Shown piece after piece: positions 8,257 to 17,696 of a stretch of DNA of 64,000 nucleotides; the first letter of the stretch is position 1, and every line of letters starts with the position of its first letter. Both the position numbers and the translations under genes were made by a program. The notes under the pieces were generated by a model. It had not been told where the DNA came from. It saw only the letters and a list, made by a program, of their open reading frames with translations, and ran no database searches. This DNA comes from Candidatus Streptomyces philanthi. Its GTDB lineage: Bacteria > Actinomycetota > Actinomycetes > Streptomycetales > Streptomycetaceae. The stretch spans positions 4,464,001-4,528,000 of the forward strand of contig CP073042.1 of NCBI GenBank assembly GCA_018114805.1, read 5' to 3'.

Positions 8257-9617
8257 GTGATCCTGGAAGTCGGTCGCTCGCACGCGGCCCTCGCTCGCAA
8301 GGTCAACGAACTGGCCGCGTTGCAGGGCGTGGTCACGCGCTACGACAAGGCGTCGGTGACCCGCTGGCTGCAAGGGATGACCCCTCGGGATCGCGCTCCA
8401 GAGTTCATCGCTGCGGCCCTGGCCGACTTCCTGGGGCGCCCCATCGCACCGGTTGACCTCGGCTTCCCAGAGCAGCAGCAGCGGCCGGTGGTCGCGCGAG
8501 CGTTGACGTACCGTGAAGATGTGGGTGAAACGCTGCACACACTTGCGGAGCTGGGCTCGACCGATATCTCACGGCGCAGCCTCCTCGGGGCCACGCCGTT
8601 CGTCGCGACGGCCTTGATGGACCCGCAGCGGCAGTGGCTCCTCTCGCTCCTTGAGGACGACCAGGCTCCTCGACTGGCCGCTGTCGCCGATGGCGGTCCT
8701 GCCGAGCAGGTCCAGGCCATGATCGAAATGTTCGACGAGATGGACAACCGCTTCGGCGGAGGCGGAGTCCGGGCCAGCATCGTGCACTACCTCAGCACCC
8801 AGCTCGCGCCCATGTTGCAGCAGCGGAACCTGCCCGCACACCAGCGCCGGCCTTTCTACACCGCGGTGGCGAAGATGGCGGCGACCGCAGGCTGGTGCTC
8901 GTACGACACCGCCGACTACGGGCTCGCCGAGCGGTACATGATCCAGGCGCTCCGGTTGTGCGCCGAGGGCGGCGACAGGGTGCTCGGCGGACAGATCCTG
9001 GCGGGCATGTCCCACCTCGCCACCAGCCTCGGCAACCCTGCCGAAGGAGTCTCGCTCGCCCGGGCGGGCATCGCGACCGCCAAGTCGTCGGGCAGCCCGC
9101 TGGGGCTCATGAGGTTGCACGCCATGGCCGCCCGCGGCTACGCTGCTCTCGGCAACGCGCGGCAGGCCACGGCGTCCCTGCACGCGGCCGGCAAAAGCCG
9201 TCCCTGCACGCGGCCGGCAAAAGCCTGGACGCCAGCCGCAGGCCGGTCGAGGAATCGTCATGGGTCCGCTTCCTGGACCACCACTACCTGGAGGCCGAGG
9301 CCGCCCTGGTCCACCGCGACCTCGGCGAAGCACCACAAGCAGAGAGCCTCGCCAACGCGTCGGTGGAGGCGAACAGCGATCGCCGCCGCCAGGCGATTAG
9401 CCGCTCCGTACTCGCCACGGCGTACCTCCAACAGGACCGACTGGACGAGGCGGTCGACGCGGCCACCAACGCCTTGGACCAGCTCAGCGGTGTTCACAGT
9501 GAGCGATCCGTCCAGGCTCTGCGCGACTTCCGTGCACGCCTTGCTCCGCACCGAAGCGAGCCGATCGTGCGCGATTTCCAGCTCAGGGCCAGGCCCGTAC
9601 TCGGCGCTGCGGCATGA
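8257..9617 (+). pseudogene. XRE/TPR-type transcriptional regulator, broken by a 26-bp duplication
   Basis: The N-terminus (VGRSHAALARKVNELA, YDKASVTRWLQG) is the helix-turn-helix of a Streptomyces regulator family that continues into TPR-like repeats. The hydrophobic TPR pattern runs through the rest of the protein to GAAA before TGA at 9617. A perfect 26-bp tandem duplication (9173-9224) shifts the frame in the middle; removing one unit restores it (TASLHAAGKSLDASRRPVEE). GTG 8257 is the only usable start, leaving a slightly short N-terminus. It is divergent from the nucleotide operon and is its most likely regulator. Confidence 0.7.
9173..9224. repeat. 26-bp perfect tandem duplication
   Basis: Positions 9173-9198 and 9199-9224 are identical and adjacent. 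Since 26 is not a multiple of three, the duplication frameshifts the regulator gene. It is a clear slippage product, or an assembly artefact. Confidence 0.85.
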
Positions 9618-9626
9618 CCCGCTCGC

Positions 9627-10436
9627 TCAGTAGCCACCCGGCGTCGGAGCGTTCTGGCCCTTATCGACGGGGATGTTGGTGCCCGTCACTCCTCGCGACT
9701 GCTCTGAGAGCAGGAACGCGATCACGTCGGCCACCTCCTCGGGTTGCACCAAGTCGCCCCCTGGGAACTCCGCACGGAAGCGGTCGAAGGCCACCGGGTC
9801 CTCCCGTCGCATCCGGTCCCACCGCTTGCCCGGAATGAGCATGGACCCGGATGAGACCGCCTTCACTCGGATTCCGTCAACGGCCAGCTCCCTCGCCAAT
9901 GACGACACCATGTGAATCTGCGCCGCCTTCGCCGCGCCGTACTGAGCCTGTGGCCCCGGCTTCCAGCCGGAGATCGAAGCCACCACGACGACCGGACCGC
10001 CATCAGCCTCGCGCAGATGCTGTGCACTCGACGCCACCAGCCGCGCGGCATGGCCGACGTTCATTTCCCACGTTGCCGACCAGTCCTGCGCCGTCGCCTC
10101 GTCGATGCCTCGCCCGCGCGCGCTGCCGGCACAGGCGACCACGCCGTCCAGGCCCCCGAGCGGTGCTGCGGCGTCGTCCACGAACCGTTCGAGCAACTCC
10201 GGCACCGAGACATCCAAGGTCTGAGCGAACAGAGTTTCGGGAGAACTGATCGAACGACGAAGTGTTTCCAGTGGCTCTTGCTTACGGGCACACGTCGCCA
10301 CCTTTGCCCCCTCCGCCAAGAGCAAGCGCACGACGTGTTCGCCGAGCCCCCTGGAACCGCCCGTGACCACCATCCGGCGGCCCCTGAAACGCCCCGCCAC
10401 TGCTTCCCGCGTCTGGTCCGGCCCTGTACTCGTCAT
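9627..10436 (-). CDS. Short-chain dehydrogenase/reductase (SDR)
   Basis: 269 residues, the normal length for a classical SDR. The NAD(P)-binding motif TGGSRGLG is at residues 25-32, followed by the NAG-like VVACAGSARG, the active-site Ser region VVASISGW and the catalytic YGAAK. The C-terminal FLLSEQSRGVTGTNIPVDKG is the usual SDR tail. ATG 10436 has GAAGGG upstream. It converges on the broken regulator, 10 bp away. It is an oxidoreductase of unknown substrate. It may belong with the nucleotide operon, but the opposite orientation of the gene between them leaves that open. Confidence 0.82.
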   Translation of the reverse strand: MTSTGPDQTREAVAGRFRGRRMVVTGGSRGLGEHVVRLLLAEGAKVATCARKQEPLETLRRSISSPETLFAQTLDVSVPELLERFVDDAAAPLGGLDGVVACAGSARGRGIDEATAQDWSATWEMNVGHAARLVASSAQHLREADGGPVVVVASISGWKPGPQAQYGAAKAAQIHMVSSLARELAVDGIRVKAVSSGSMLIPGKRWDRMRREDPVAFDRFRAEFPGGDLVQPEEVADVIAFLLSEQSRGVTGTNIPVDKGQNAPTPGGY

Positions 10437-10722
10437 CTGTCCAACCCTTCACCAACCGTGCCAACCCCCGTGGGCCAAGACACCCCTCGTGCTCCCTTTT
10501 TACCGGGGCGCCGGAGCGGATTTCCTATGGGCGTACCCGGTCCGGGCAGCCGCGCGGTCGGAGATCAGGCGGCATGGGCATCCCGGGCCCGGGGAGGGTG
10601 GGCGGTAACCCGGGATGCCGCCTGCCGCTGTTCGAACCGCTGATCCCGACTCGACAATCCCACCAAACGAGCGAGAGCCAGCGAACACACCTCGCGCTCC
10701 TCTCCCAGCTCGGGAGGCACAC

Positions 10723-11301
10723 ATGTCCCATACACCACATCCGCGCAACAGGCTCACGTTGGCCGATACCCTCAATGCGGTCGGCCTGGCACGGTTGCAC
10801 ACGGCAGACGTTCTGTCCCGTTGGGGTGTGCACTCCGACACGATCGAGACCGTGCAGCTCCTCGTGTCGGAGCTGGCCACGAACGCCGTGCGGCACCCCA
10901 AGGAGGACGAGGCGCAAGCTTCTCCGTTCTCGTCGTGGAACAGGGCGCAGACCTTCGAGTTCATGCTGGAGATCGCCGGCGACGTGGTGCGGGTGTCGGT
11001 GTGGGACCGCGACACGAGGCCGCCAGTGCTGAAGGAGGTCGGTGTCGAGGTGACAGGGGGCCGGGGCATCTTCATCGTCGCAGCGCTGAGCAGGCGCTGG
11101 GGTCACCATCCGGCTCGCGGCACGGCTTGCAAGGTGGTGTGGGCCGAAGTCGGCCTGATTCCCACCGGACACGCGAGTGGAGACGGGAGACCGTCGCATC
11201 CTCCAAGTCGGTCTTCTACGAGCACCCTAGGGATGCCGAGAGCCGCTGAAGTCGACACGAACACCATCGGTCGCGTGCTCGTCGGCATCAGAAACGTCTG
11301 A
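10723..11301 (+). CDS. ATP-binding anti-sigma-factor-like protein (HATPase_c, RsbW type)
   Basis: From ATG 10723 (GGGAGG just upstream), 192 residues. The Bergerat ATP fold is visible: LLVSELATNAVRH (N-box), VSVWDRDTRPP (G1-like), TGGRGIFIVAALSRRWG (G2) and a final strand CKVVWAEV. Such single-domain ATPases are common in Streptomyces beside XRE/DUF397 regulators, where they act as anti-sigma-like switches. The last 40 residues are low-complexity and may be non-native read-through. It starts a plus-strand run of regulatory genes reaching 14.3 kb. Confidence 0.75.
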   Translation: MSHTPHPRNRLTLADTLNAVGLARLHTADVLSRWGVHSDTIETVQLLVSELATNAVRHPKEDEAQASPFSSWNRAQTFEFMLEIAGDVVRVSVWDRDTRPPVLKEVGVEVTGGRGIFIVAALSRRWGHHPARGTACKVVWAEVGLIPTGHASGDGRPSHPPSRSSTSTLGMPRAAEVDTNTIGRVLVGIRNV

Positions 11302-11518
11302 TCCGTGAGCCGGACCAACGACGCCAGCCTGGTGCCCTCGGCCCACCAGTGAGCTGGTGCTCTGGGCAGCGCCTCGCGCCTGCTCTCCACCTGCGTCGCT
11401 GCCTGTGACCAGCTCCAGAAACTGCCCGTGCTCCCAGAGACGACGCGTCGCGACGTCCCCACCTTCACGGGACTCTCCACGGCCCCGTAGCCATCCCACG
11501 ATGACGAGGAATCACCCG

Positions 11519-11923
11519 ATGTCCCCCACGGAAGGCTCGCTCGTTTCCGCCCCGGCGCCGCCACCTGTTGTAGCCCCACCGGGCACCGCGTTGGTGATCT
11601 ACGCCTGCCTGTTGCCCGGTGCGCACACCCACGAGGGAGCGCTGACCGAGATGTTGAGCACGGTGCGCGAGTACGTTACGGCCCGCGGTTGGGTCGTGGC
11701 TGATGAGTTCGTCGACCAGGTGAGTGTGGAAGCATCGGCGCCGTTGTAGCGAGACGGCCTGCGACAGGCGCTCGACGCGGTGGGGGCCGGCGGCGCGGCG
11801 GGCATTGCCGTTCCGGCAGTACACACGGTGGCCAGGTCCGCTCGCGAGCGGCGAGCGCTGATCGATTGGCAACGCGGCTTCCCGCATCCACCGTTCGTCA
11901 TCTCGCCTACATCGCTGGCGGGA
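11519..11923 (+). pseudogene. Small resolvase-like protein interrupted by an in-frame TAG
   Basis: From ATG 11519 the frame has a hydrophobic strand (TALVIYACLLPG) and a helix ending YVTARGWVVADEF, an N-terminal serine-recombinase-like alpha/beta pattern seen in small Streptomyces regulatory proteins. TAG at 11747-11749 stops it. The same frame continues with matching character (RDGLRQALDAVGAG, VPAVHTVARSARERRAL) and without another stop into the next ATPase gene. No catalytic Ser is evident, so it is probably not an active recombinase. Confidence 0.4.
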
Positions 11924-12334
11924 ATGGGCTCGGTGGCGCAGCAACGCCAGGTGCCGGCGCGGTTCGCCCAGGCAGCGGCGGTGCGGGAGTGGGTGAACGC
12001 ATGCGTGAGTGACTGGGCACCGGAAGCGAGCGATCTCTCTCTGCGCGTGAACCTGTGCGTGACCGAGATGTTCGCCAACGCCGTGCAGCGCGCGCCGTCC
12101 GGCGATGCGGTCACGGTGCGCGTCGCGCCGTCGCCGACGGCGATCTCCGTGGCGATCGAGGACTCGTCGTTGGCGGAACCGTGCCTGCGCGAGGCGACCG
12201 CGACTGAAGAGGCGGGGCAAGGACTGATCTTGGTGGCCGGCCTGTCCACGCGATGGGGGTGCACGCGTACCTCACGTGGCAAGCAGGTTTGGTGCACCTT
12301 TGCCCTCCCGCCAGGAAGCGGAGCTACCGCGTGA
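11924..12334 (+). CDS. Second ATP-binding (HATPase_c) regulatory protein
   Basis: About 136 residues from ATG 11924. It contains LCVTEMFANAVQRAP (N-box Glu/Asn), ISVAIEDSS (G1-like), EEAGQGLILVAGLSTRWG (G2) and a terminal KQVWCTFALP strand, the RsbW-like layout of its neighbour at 10723. Its stop overlaps the GTG of the next gene (GTGA), implying coupling. The upstream frame is open, so the start is uncertain and it could once have been fused to the resolvase-like protein. Confidence 0.65.
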   Translation: MGSVAQQRQVPARFAQAAAVREWVNACVSDWAPEASDLSLRVNLCVTEMFANAVQRAPSGDAVTVRVAPSPTAISVAIEDSSLAEPCLREATATEEAGQGLILVAGLSTRWGCTRTSRGKQVWCTFALPPGSGATA

Positions 12335-12687
12335 CCGCGACCAAGTCGTTTGCCGAGAGGCGCCAAGCAACGCCCGCGCACTGGGGGACCTGCGACGTGG
12401 TGATCACCGAGGGAGGGCTCACGTCGGATGCGGTCCTGCGGAGAATGGATCACGTGCCGGGTGGGAGCGGGCCCGTGGCAACTGTGTCGGGCTGGCTGGT
12501 GTGGGTGGTGCCTGCCGGCACCAGCCGGCGGTGGCCGGCGCGAGCTGGTCGGTGCATGGCGATGATCGACTTCCCCCACTTGCTGGACCGGTTGGAGTGG
12601 GTGCGCGAGCCCACACCGCAGAGGTTGGTGGACGCCGACGTGCTGGCTCGCCAGATCAAGCTCGCGCAGGACGGCGGGTTCGCGTGA
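12331..12687 (+). CDS. Hypothetical protein between ATPase and TPR regulator
   Basis: 118 residues from GTG 12331, which overlaps the preceding stop. The frame ends overlapping the GTG of the following gene (12684). The middle has a hydrophobic strand (VSGWLVWVVPAG), and the C-terminus reads FPHLLDRLEWVREP. I do not recognise it. Coupling on both sides argues that it is a real member of the regulatory cluster. Confidence 0.5.
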   Translation: MTATKSFAERRQATPAHWGTCDVVITEGGLTSDAVLRRMDHVPGGSGPVATVSGWLVWVVPAGTSRRWPARAGRCMAMIDFPHLLDRLEWVREPTPQRLVDADVLARQIKLAQDGGFA

Positions 12688-13919
12688 ACCAGAAGCCAGA
12701 GCAACCATCCGTGGGCACCGAGATGCGGAGCATCGGTCTGAGCTGGAGGCTGGGCATTCACCCCACTCCGTACTTCACCGAGGCCGTCCTTCGCACGTTG
12801 CTGCGAGGGATGTCATCCACGGAGCGCACGACCGCCGTTAAGCATGCGCGGCGCTGGCTTACCTCCATTGGCCCGGGCCGCTACGCCTTGGGGCAGGAGA
12901 CGCACCAGTGGCTGCGTGGCCAAGCGCGGGGCCGGGACGCAGCATTACGCGCGGAGACCGTAGCTTACCTGGGCGACTACTACCTGGCCACGGCCGGCGC
13001 GGCGACCAACGCCCTGTTCCCCGGGCACCGTGTGGCCGAGCCAACCTTCGTGCTCTCCACCCCTGAGGCCGAGAGCACGGTGTGGGATGCCGAATCGGTG
13101 GCACGCTGGCTGGAACGGGAGCGGGCGGCGTTGAGCGCTGTGCAAGAACTGGTGCGTGCCGCCGGACTGCATCACCTTGCGGGCCAGCTCGCCGATGCAG
13201 CGTGGGCTGCGGGTCTGTTGGGGCGCACCGACGCCTGGTACCACAGTCAACGGACGGGTTGGGACAGCGCCGAGCGAAGCGGTGATCGTCCCTTGCAGGC
13301 GCGCCTCCTCACAGCGCATGCGCGACTGTTGTGCGAGGCGGGCGACCAGCAGCAGGCTCTTGTCACGCTGGATCAGGCTATTAGGTCGTACGACCGCCGC
13401 AACTTCGACCACGTGTGGGGGCTGGCGGTGATCTCCGACATCAGAGCCGCGGCCCACCAAGCCCTCGGACACGGAGTGCTGGCCCGTGAGGCCCTCCTGC
13501 ATGCCATCCGACTACGCCAAGCTATCGGCGACACGATCATATGGGAGCTGGCGGCTTGGGCGGAGGTCGAATCCCTCGCGGGGTACCACGGCACCGCGTT
13601 GGACCTGCTCGCCGAGGCGCACCGGGAGGCGGGCCGGGTGCCGGCCCTGGTCTCCGGCACCCCGCGTCCGTACGAGGCGATGATCTTGCGGCTGATCGGC
13701 GTGGTGCATTACCGGGCCGGCCAGCACGACGAGGCTCGGGATGCGCTGACCCGCGCGTTGGGACGCACCGTCGGTGCTGGCGGCGAGATCGTCCTTTACC
13801 AGGAGGCGGCCCGTAACCACCGAGCGTTGGCGGATGTGGCTCGCGCGGTCGGCAGCAGCAAAGCCGCGCGACGTCACGAGTCCAGGGCACGCGTCCTGAG
13901 GCAACCAACAACACCCTGA
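12684..13919 (+). CDS. Large TPR-repeat regulator
   Basis: 411 residues from GTG 12684, overlapping the previous gene (GTGA). The N-terminal 120 residues are basic and helical (KHARRWLTSIGPGRYALGQE). The rest is built of degenerate TPR-like helical pairs (residues about 130-400), with repeats such as ARLLTAHARLLCEAGDQQQA and YRAGQHDEARDALTRALG. It resembles the sensor half of Streptomyces XRE-TPR regulators, but no clear HTH is seen. It sits with two RsbW-like ATPases and a LuxR-type protein, so signalling is likely. Confidence 0.65.
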   Translation: MNQKPEQPSVGTEMRSIGLSWRLGIHPTPYFTEAVLRTLLRGMSSTERTTAVKHARRWLTSIGPGRYALGQETHQWLRGQARGRDAALRAETVAYLGDYYLATAGAATNALFPGHRVAEPTFVLSTPEAESTVWDAESVARWLERERAALSAVQELVRAAGLHHLAGQLADAAWAAGLLGRTDAWYHSQRTGWDSAERSGDRPLQARLLTAHARLLCEAGDQQQALVTLDQAIRSYDRRNFDHVWGLAVISDIRAAAHQALGHGVLAREALLHAIRLRQAIGDTIIWELAAWAEVESLAGYHGTALDLLAEAHREAGRVPALVSGTPRPYEAMILRLIGVVHYRAGQHDEARDALTRALGRTVGAGGEIVLYQEAARNHRALADVARAVGSSKAARRHESRARVLRQPTTP

Positions 13920-13983
13920 CGCATCACAACATCTGGCGGGCACGCCCGTCTGTCTGCGACCGCCTCTGGCAAGGAAGCGGCCC

Positions 13984-14283
13984 TTGCAAGCCATAGCGAA
14001 AGGCGAACCACGCGTGTCTCCCGATCCTTTGGAGTGCCGGCCCCTCTCTTCTCACCGACGCGGCAGTGCCTTTACCCATCGAGAGTTGCAGGTCCTGATC
14101 CTGGTCGCGAAGGGAATGAACACCACTGCTATCGCCGCTAATCTGAGACTGCCTCAGAACACCGTCAAGCACGTCATCGGAAAAGCTCTGTCGCGGCTCG
14201 GCCTTCGCAACCGAGCGCACTTGGTGGCCTATGCCTTCCGTAACGGCGTCGATCTGATCGACCTTGGCAACGAGCAGTTCTGA
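13984..14283 (+). CDS. LuxR-type helix-turn-helix protein
   Basis: 99 residues. Residues 30-90 are a GerE/LuxR DNA-binding domain: FTHRELQVLILVAKGMNTTA, then NLRLPQNTVKHVIGKALSRL and NRAHLVAYAFRNG. There is no receiver or ligand-binding domain, so it is a stand-alone HTH. TTG 13984 has AAGGAAG about 6 nt upstream; GTG 14014 is the alternative. It lies 64 bp after the TPR regulator and is probably its output partner. Confidence 0.75.
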   Translation: MQAIAKGEPRVSPDPLECRPLSSHRRGSAFTHRELQVLILVAKGMNTTAIAANLRLPQNTVKHVIGKALSRLGLRNRAHLVAYAFRNGVDLIDLGNEQF

Positions 14284-14372
14284 CCCTCATCCGCTCTGGT
14301 ACATCACAACGGAAACACACGCGCTCGGAGCATTCCGCGTACATCGTTCCTGCGTAGGCGCCAGTTAGTTGG

Positions 14373-15122
14373 TCATGCAGGCATGACGGTCATAAAGCGG
14401 TACCAGGGGATTTGGAGTGGCATGACCGGTACGAAGGGGATGGCGTAGATGCGTGCGTCAGAGCCTCGGAGTCGGCGTGTGGTTTCGGCGGCTGGATAGG
14501 AAAGTGGGGGCAGGTTCGGGGAGTTCCACAAGCGTCGGCCTGCCGCTGTCGAGCGTATGGACTGCGTGACGGCCTGCATGCGCGAGTCGTCTTTCCATTG
14601 TGCGTCGTGCAGGCGGAGTTGGGCCATCATCGGCACTGCCCACTCCGATTCCCAGCGGATCAGACTGTCGGGGGCCTCGGGGTCGGTCAGCGCCCATTCC
14701 ATGACGTTGACGCCTTTCCGGACCCAGGGGAAGAGGCGGGTGATCGCGTGGTTGTGTGCGAGTACGTCCCAGCGGTAGTCGCAGAGGTACGCGCCCCAGG
14801 GCTCGAGGCCCTCGACGAACGTGCGGATGCGGTCCGGCACGGGTGTGTTGGCGGTGGGGGCCATGATCTCTTCGGGGAGGTCTTGTGCGCCGACTAGGCG
14901 GTAGAGGACGAGCCACTCCTCTTCGCTCAGGCCGAGAGCGCTTCTGATCTTGGTCAGGAGTGCGTTGGAGTGCCGGCCCGAGTTTCCGTTTTCCAGTGCG
15001 CGGTACCAGCGCCCGGAGACACCGCAGAGTTCGGCGGCCTGATCCGTGGAGAGGCCGTTGCGTTCGCGGGCGGCTCGGAGGACGTGCGTGATCATGTTCG
15101 GGGTTCCAGGTCGAGCGTTCAT
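14373..15122 (-). CDS. XRE regulator with MmyB-like ligand-binding domain
   Basis: 249 residues from ATG 15122. The N-terminal HTH (LRAARERNGLSTDQAAELCG, then RWYRALENG) is followed by the MmyB-like sensor domain: the LEPWGAYLCDYRWDVLAHNH signature, then PWVRKGVNVMEWAL, LRLHDAQWKDDSR and a final RIYAIPFVPV. MmyB-like regulators in Streptomyces are thought to bind fatty-acid-type ligands and often adjoin oxidoreductase genes. The next gene upstream on the same strand is a cytochrome P450. Confidence 0.78.
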   Translation of the reverse strand: MNARPGTPNMITHVLRAARERNGLSTDQAAELCGVSGRWYRALENGNSGRHSNALLTKIRSALGLSEEEWLVLYRLVGAQDLPEEIMAPTANTPVPDRIRTFVEGLEPWGAYLCDYRWDVLAHNHAITRLFPWVRKGVNVMEWALTDPEAPDSLIRWESEWAVPMMAQLRLHDAQWKDDSRMQAVTQSIRSTAAGRRLWNSPNLPPLSYPAAETTRRLRGSDARIYAIPFVPVMPLQIPWYRFMTVMPA

Positions 15123-15333
15123 AGCAGAGAAAGATGGAGAGTTCGTGATTTGGGTCACGCCCCGAACGTGACCCAAAACGCAAGCGCTCGCTCGCTCCCT
15201 TCCTTTGTGACGGCTTTTGCTCGCGGAATTATACGGCGCTCGCGATATCGGTTCGTACGGCGTGGAACTGCTAGTTCCAGCCCTGCGAAAAGGCACAGAT
15301 TGCTCGTCGCAGAGGAGCGCGGTGAGGCTTCGT

Positions 15334-16516
15334 CTACGCGAGGACTGGGAGGGAGGTCAGTCCGCGGATGAGGCGGGTGTGACGCCAGCGCAGCTCTGCG
15401 GGTGGCACGGCGAGCCGGATGTGGGGGTGCCGGGTCAGTACGGCGCGTAGGGCGATCTCCGCTTCGGCCTTGGCCAGAGGTGCGCCGACGCAGCGGTGGA
15501 TGCCGTGGCCGAAGCTGAGGTGGGCGGTAGCGTCGCGGCCGAGGTTGAGGAGGTCGGGCTCCGGGAATCGTTGGGGGTCGCGGTTGGCGGCGCCCAGGGC
15601 AATGCGTACGGGGGTGCCGGTCGGGATGGCGACGTCGCCTAGTGTGGAGGAGTTCGGTGGTGTACCGGAACGTGGTGAGGCTGAGTGGCGCGTCGTATCG
15701 GAGCAGCTCGTCCAGCGCGGCCGGGAGGTCATGCGGGCTCTCCCGGAGGCGACGCAGGGCGGTCGGGTACTGGAGGAGTGCCAGGGTGGCGTTGCCGAGG
15801 AAGTTGGTCGTGGTCTCGTGCCCGGCGATGAACAGCAGTACCGCCAGGAGGGAGGCCAGTTCTTCCTCGGTGAGGCGGGTGTCGTCGTCGTGGGCCGAGA
15901 TGAGCCGGTCGCGCAGTGTGTTGCCGGGTGCCGACCGCTTGATGGCGACGAGGTTCGTCATGTAGTCGGCCAGGTGGTGGGAGGCCGCGTCGATGAATTC
16001 GGGCTTGCCTGCCGCGAACAGGTCGCGCGACCAGCGCTGGACGGTGGGCCGGTCCTCCTCCGGGATGCCGAGCAGCTCACAGATCACGATGACCGGCAAT
16101 GGCACCGCCAGCCCGGCGACGAAGTCGACCGTCTCCCCGGCGGGCCAGCGCGTCAGTAGCGCCTCCGTGGTCTGCGCGATGAAGGGACGCAGCTCTGTGA
16201 CGGCGCCCGTGGTGAACGCCTTTGTCACGAGCTTGCGGAGCCGGGTGTGCTGGGGCGGGTCGGTGGCCAGCATGTTGTGCGCCACGGCGGGGTGTAGGCG
16301 CCGTCGTGAGTTCTTGTCCGCGAAGAAGGCGGCGGTGTCCTTCGAGAGCCCCGGGTCGGCCAGAGCAGCCCTGGCTTCCGCGTGGCTGGTGACCAGATAG
16401 CTGGCGTGGCCACCGGAGCCGGTCGGCACCTGCTGCACGGGGCAGGCGGCGCGCAGAGTGGCGTAGGTGGGGTAGGGGTCTCGCAGGAAGTGGAGGTCAT
16501 GGGTTGGGTTGGGCAT
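15334..16516 (-). pseudogene. Cytochrome P450, one frameshift
   Basis: From ATG 16516 the frame shows a bacterial class I P450: I-helix FIAGHETTTNF, K-helix ELLR, then a shift near 15645 (after TTELLH). In the next frame follow LGDVAIPTGTPV, PERF-like RDPQRFPEPD and the haem loop LSFGHGIHRCVGAPLAK with the axial Cys. The restored length is about 393 residues, normal for CYP105/107-type enzymes. One extra base explains the break. It starts 4 bp after the MAB_1171c-like stop and is probably cotranscribed with it and with ImmA. Substrate unknown. Confidence 0.82.
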
Positions 16517-16520
16517 GCCT

Positions 16521-17696
16521 TCACTGTCCTACGGGTTCCGGCCGGCTGGCGCCGGCGACGCGTCGAGGGTGGGTGGCGTAGGCGGCGGCCACGAGGAGGA
16601 GCCACTCCGCGTCCGTGCGGAGGTCCTTCCGGGCGGCGGCCCCCCGGAAGGGCGAAGCGACCTCGTCGGGCAACTCACCGTCCCGATAGGCGACCAGGGC
16701 TGCCTTCACGACAGCCGCCTCAACGCCCGCGACCTCCAGCTCCGTTGTGGTGTCATAGACCCGCAGGGCGGCCTCTTGGATCGCGCGCGACCGGTACGGT
16801 CGGAGCGCGAGGATGCCGTCGCTGATTTCGATGACCCGCCGCCGGAGCAGGAAGTCCCAGTCCTGGCTTGAGGAGTCCACAGGCGACAGGACGACCTCGG
16901 GCACCGCGTCGGTAAGCTCACGCCACAGGGCACCGAGCGCGTCGAAGGACCGCGATTCCCAGCGGCGGCGACGGGAATGGCTGAGCGGGTAGGCGATGGC
17001 GGGCAGCGTCAAGCCGACGCAGAGCAGCAGGACGGCCACTGCTGGCGAGGTCACGCTGAAGACACACGGCGCGCCCACAAGCGACGAGCACTTCGAGCCG
17101 TCGGGCACAAGGCGGAACCCCAAGCCGAGCGAGACCAGGACCGTCAGTTTGTACACCACGTAGACCAGCGCGAAGACACAGCCGCCCGCCGCCGTGCGCA
17201 GGCCAACGCGCACGCTGGCGTGCCGACTCGACCTCGACTGACGCACGGCCTGGAGCAGGAAGTCGACGACGGCGAAGCCGAGGTAGGAGACGAACAGGAG
17301 CACGTAAAGCGCGTACACCCGCGCCCAGCGATGCGACATCTGCTCGTAGACGAAGAGCGCGCTCATCCCGCAGGCGGACGCGGCGAAGAGGACCAGACGC
17401 AGGTGGATTCGCCGCCGTGCTTCCGACGCCTCCAGGTTGAGCTGGAACGAGACGGCTACCACCGTGGTGGCAGCGGCCAGCGAGGCACAGTTGCTCAACA
17501 GCCGGGCGACGTGTGGCACGACGGCTTCGATGGCATTCTCGAACAGCGGTGCGTAGGAGGCGAACGCCAGGGCGAAGGAGCTGAGGAGAGCACCCATTGT
17601 CCAGGTGCCGGTCGGCCGAGGAGCGCCATGGCGGAGAATCCAGTAGAGGGCAGCCGCCGCGAGTAGGCATGTCATGCCCAGGAATACGACGTTCAT
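16521..17696 (-). CDS. MAB_1171c-family putative transporter/membrane protein
   Basis: 391 residues. The first 240 carry about seven hydrophobic segments (for example LAAAALYWILRHG, LFVSYLGFAVVDFLL, AVAVLLLCVGLTLPAI). A soluble C-terminal domain starts around LGALWRELTDAVPEV and is helical. This architecture matches the actinobacterial MAB_1171c family, named a putative transporter without known substrate. ATG 17696 overlaps the stop of the longer ImmA frame (ATGA), so the two were translationally coupled. The P450 gene follows immediately. Confidence 0.75.
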   Translation of the reverse strand: MNVVFLGMTCLLAAAALYWILRHGAPRPTGTWTMGALLSSFALAFASYAPLFENAIEAVVPHVARLLSNCASLAAATTVVAVSFQLNLEASEARRRIHLRLVLFAASACGMSALFVYEQMSHRWARVYALYVLLFVSYLGFAVVDFLLQAVRQSRSSRHASVRVGLRTAAGGCVFALVYVVYKLTVLVSLGLGFRLVPDGSKCSSLVGAPCVFSVTSPAVAVLLLCVGLTLPAIAYPLSHSRRRRWESRSFDALGALWRELTDAVPEVVLSPVDSSSQDWDFLLRRRVIEISDGILALRPYRSRAIQEAALRVYDTTTELEVAGVEAAVVKAALVAYRDGELPDEVASPFRGAAARKDLRTDAEWLLLVAAAYATHPRRVAGASRPEPVGQ

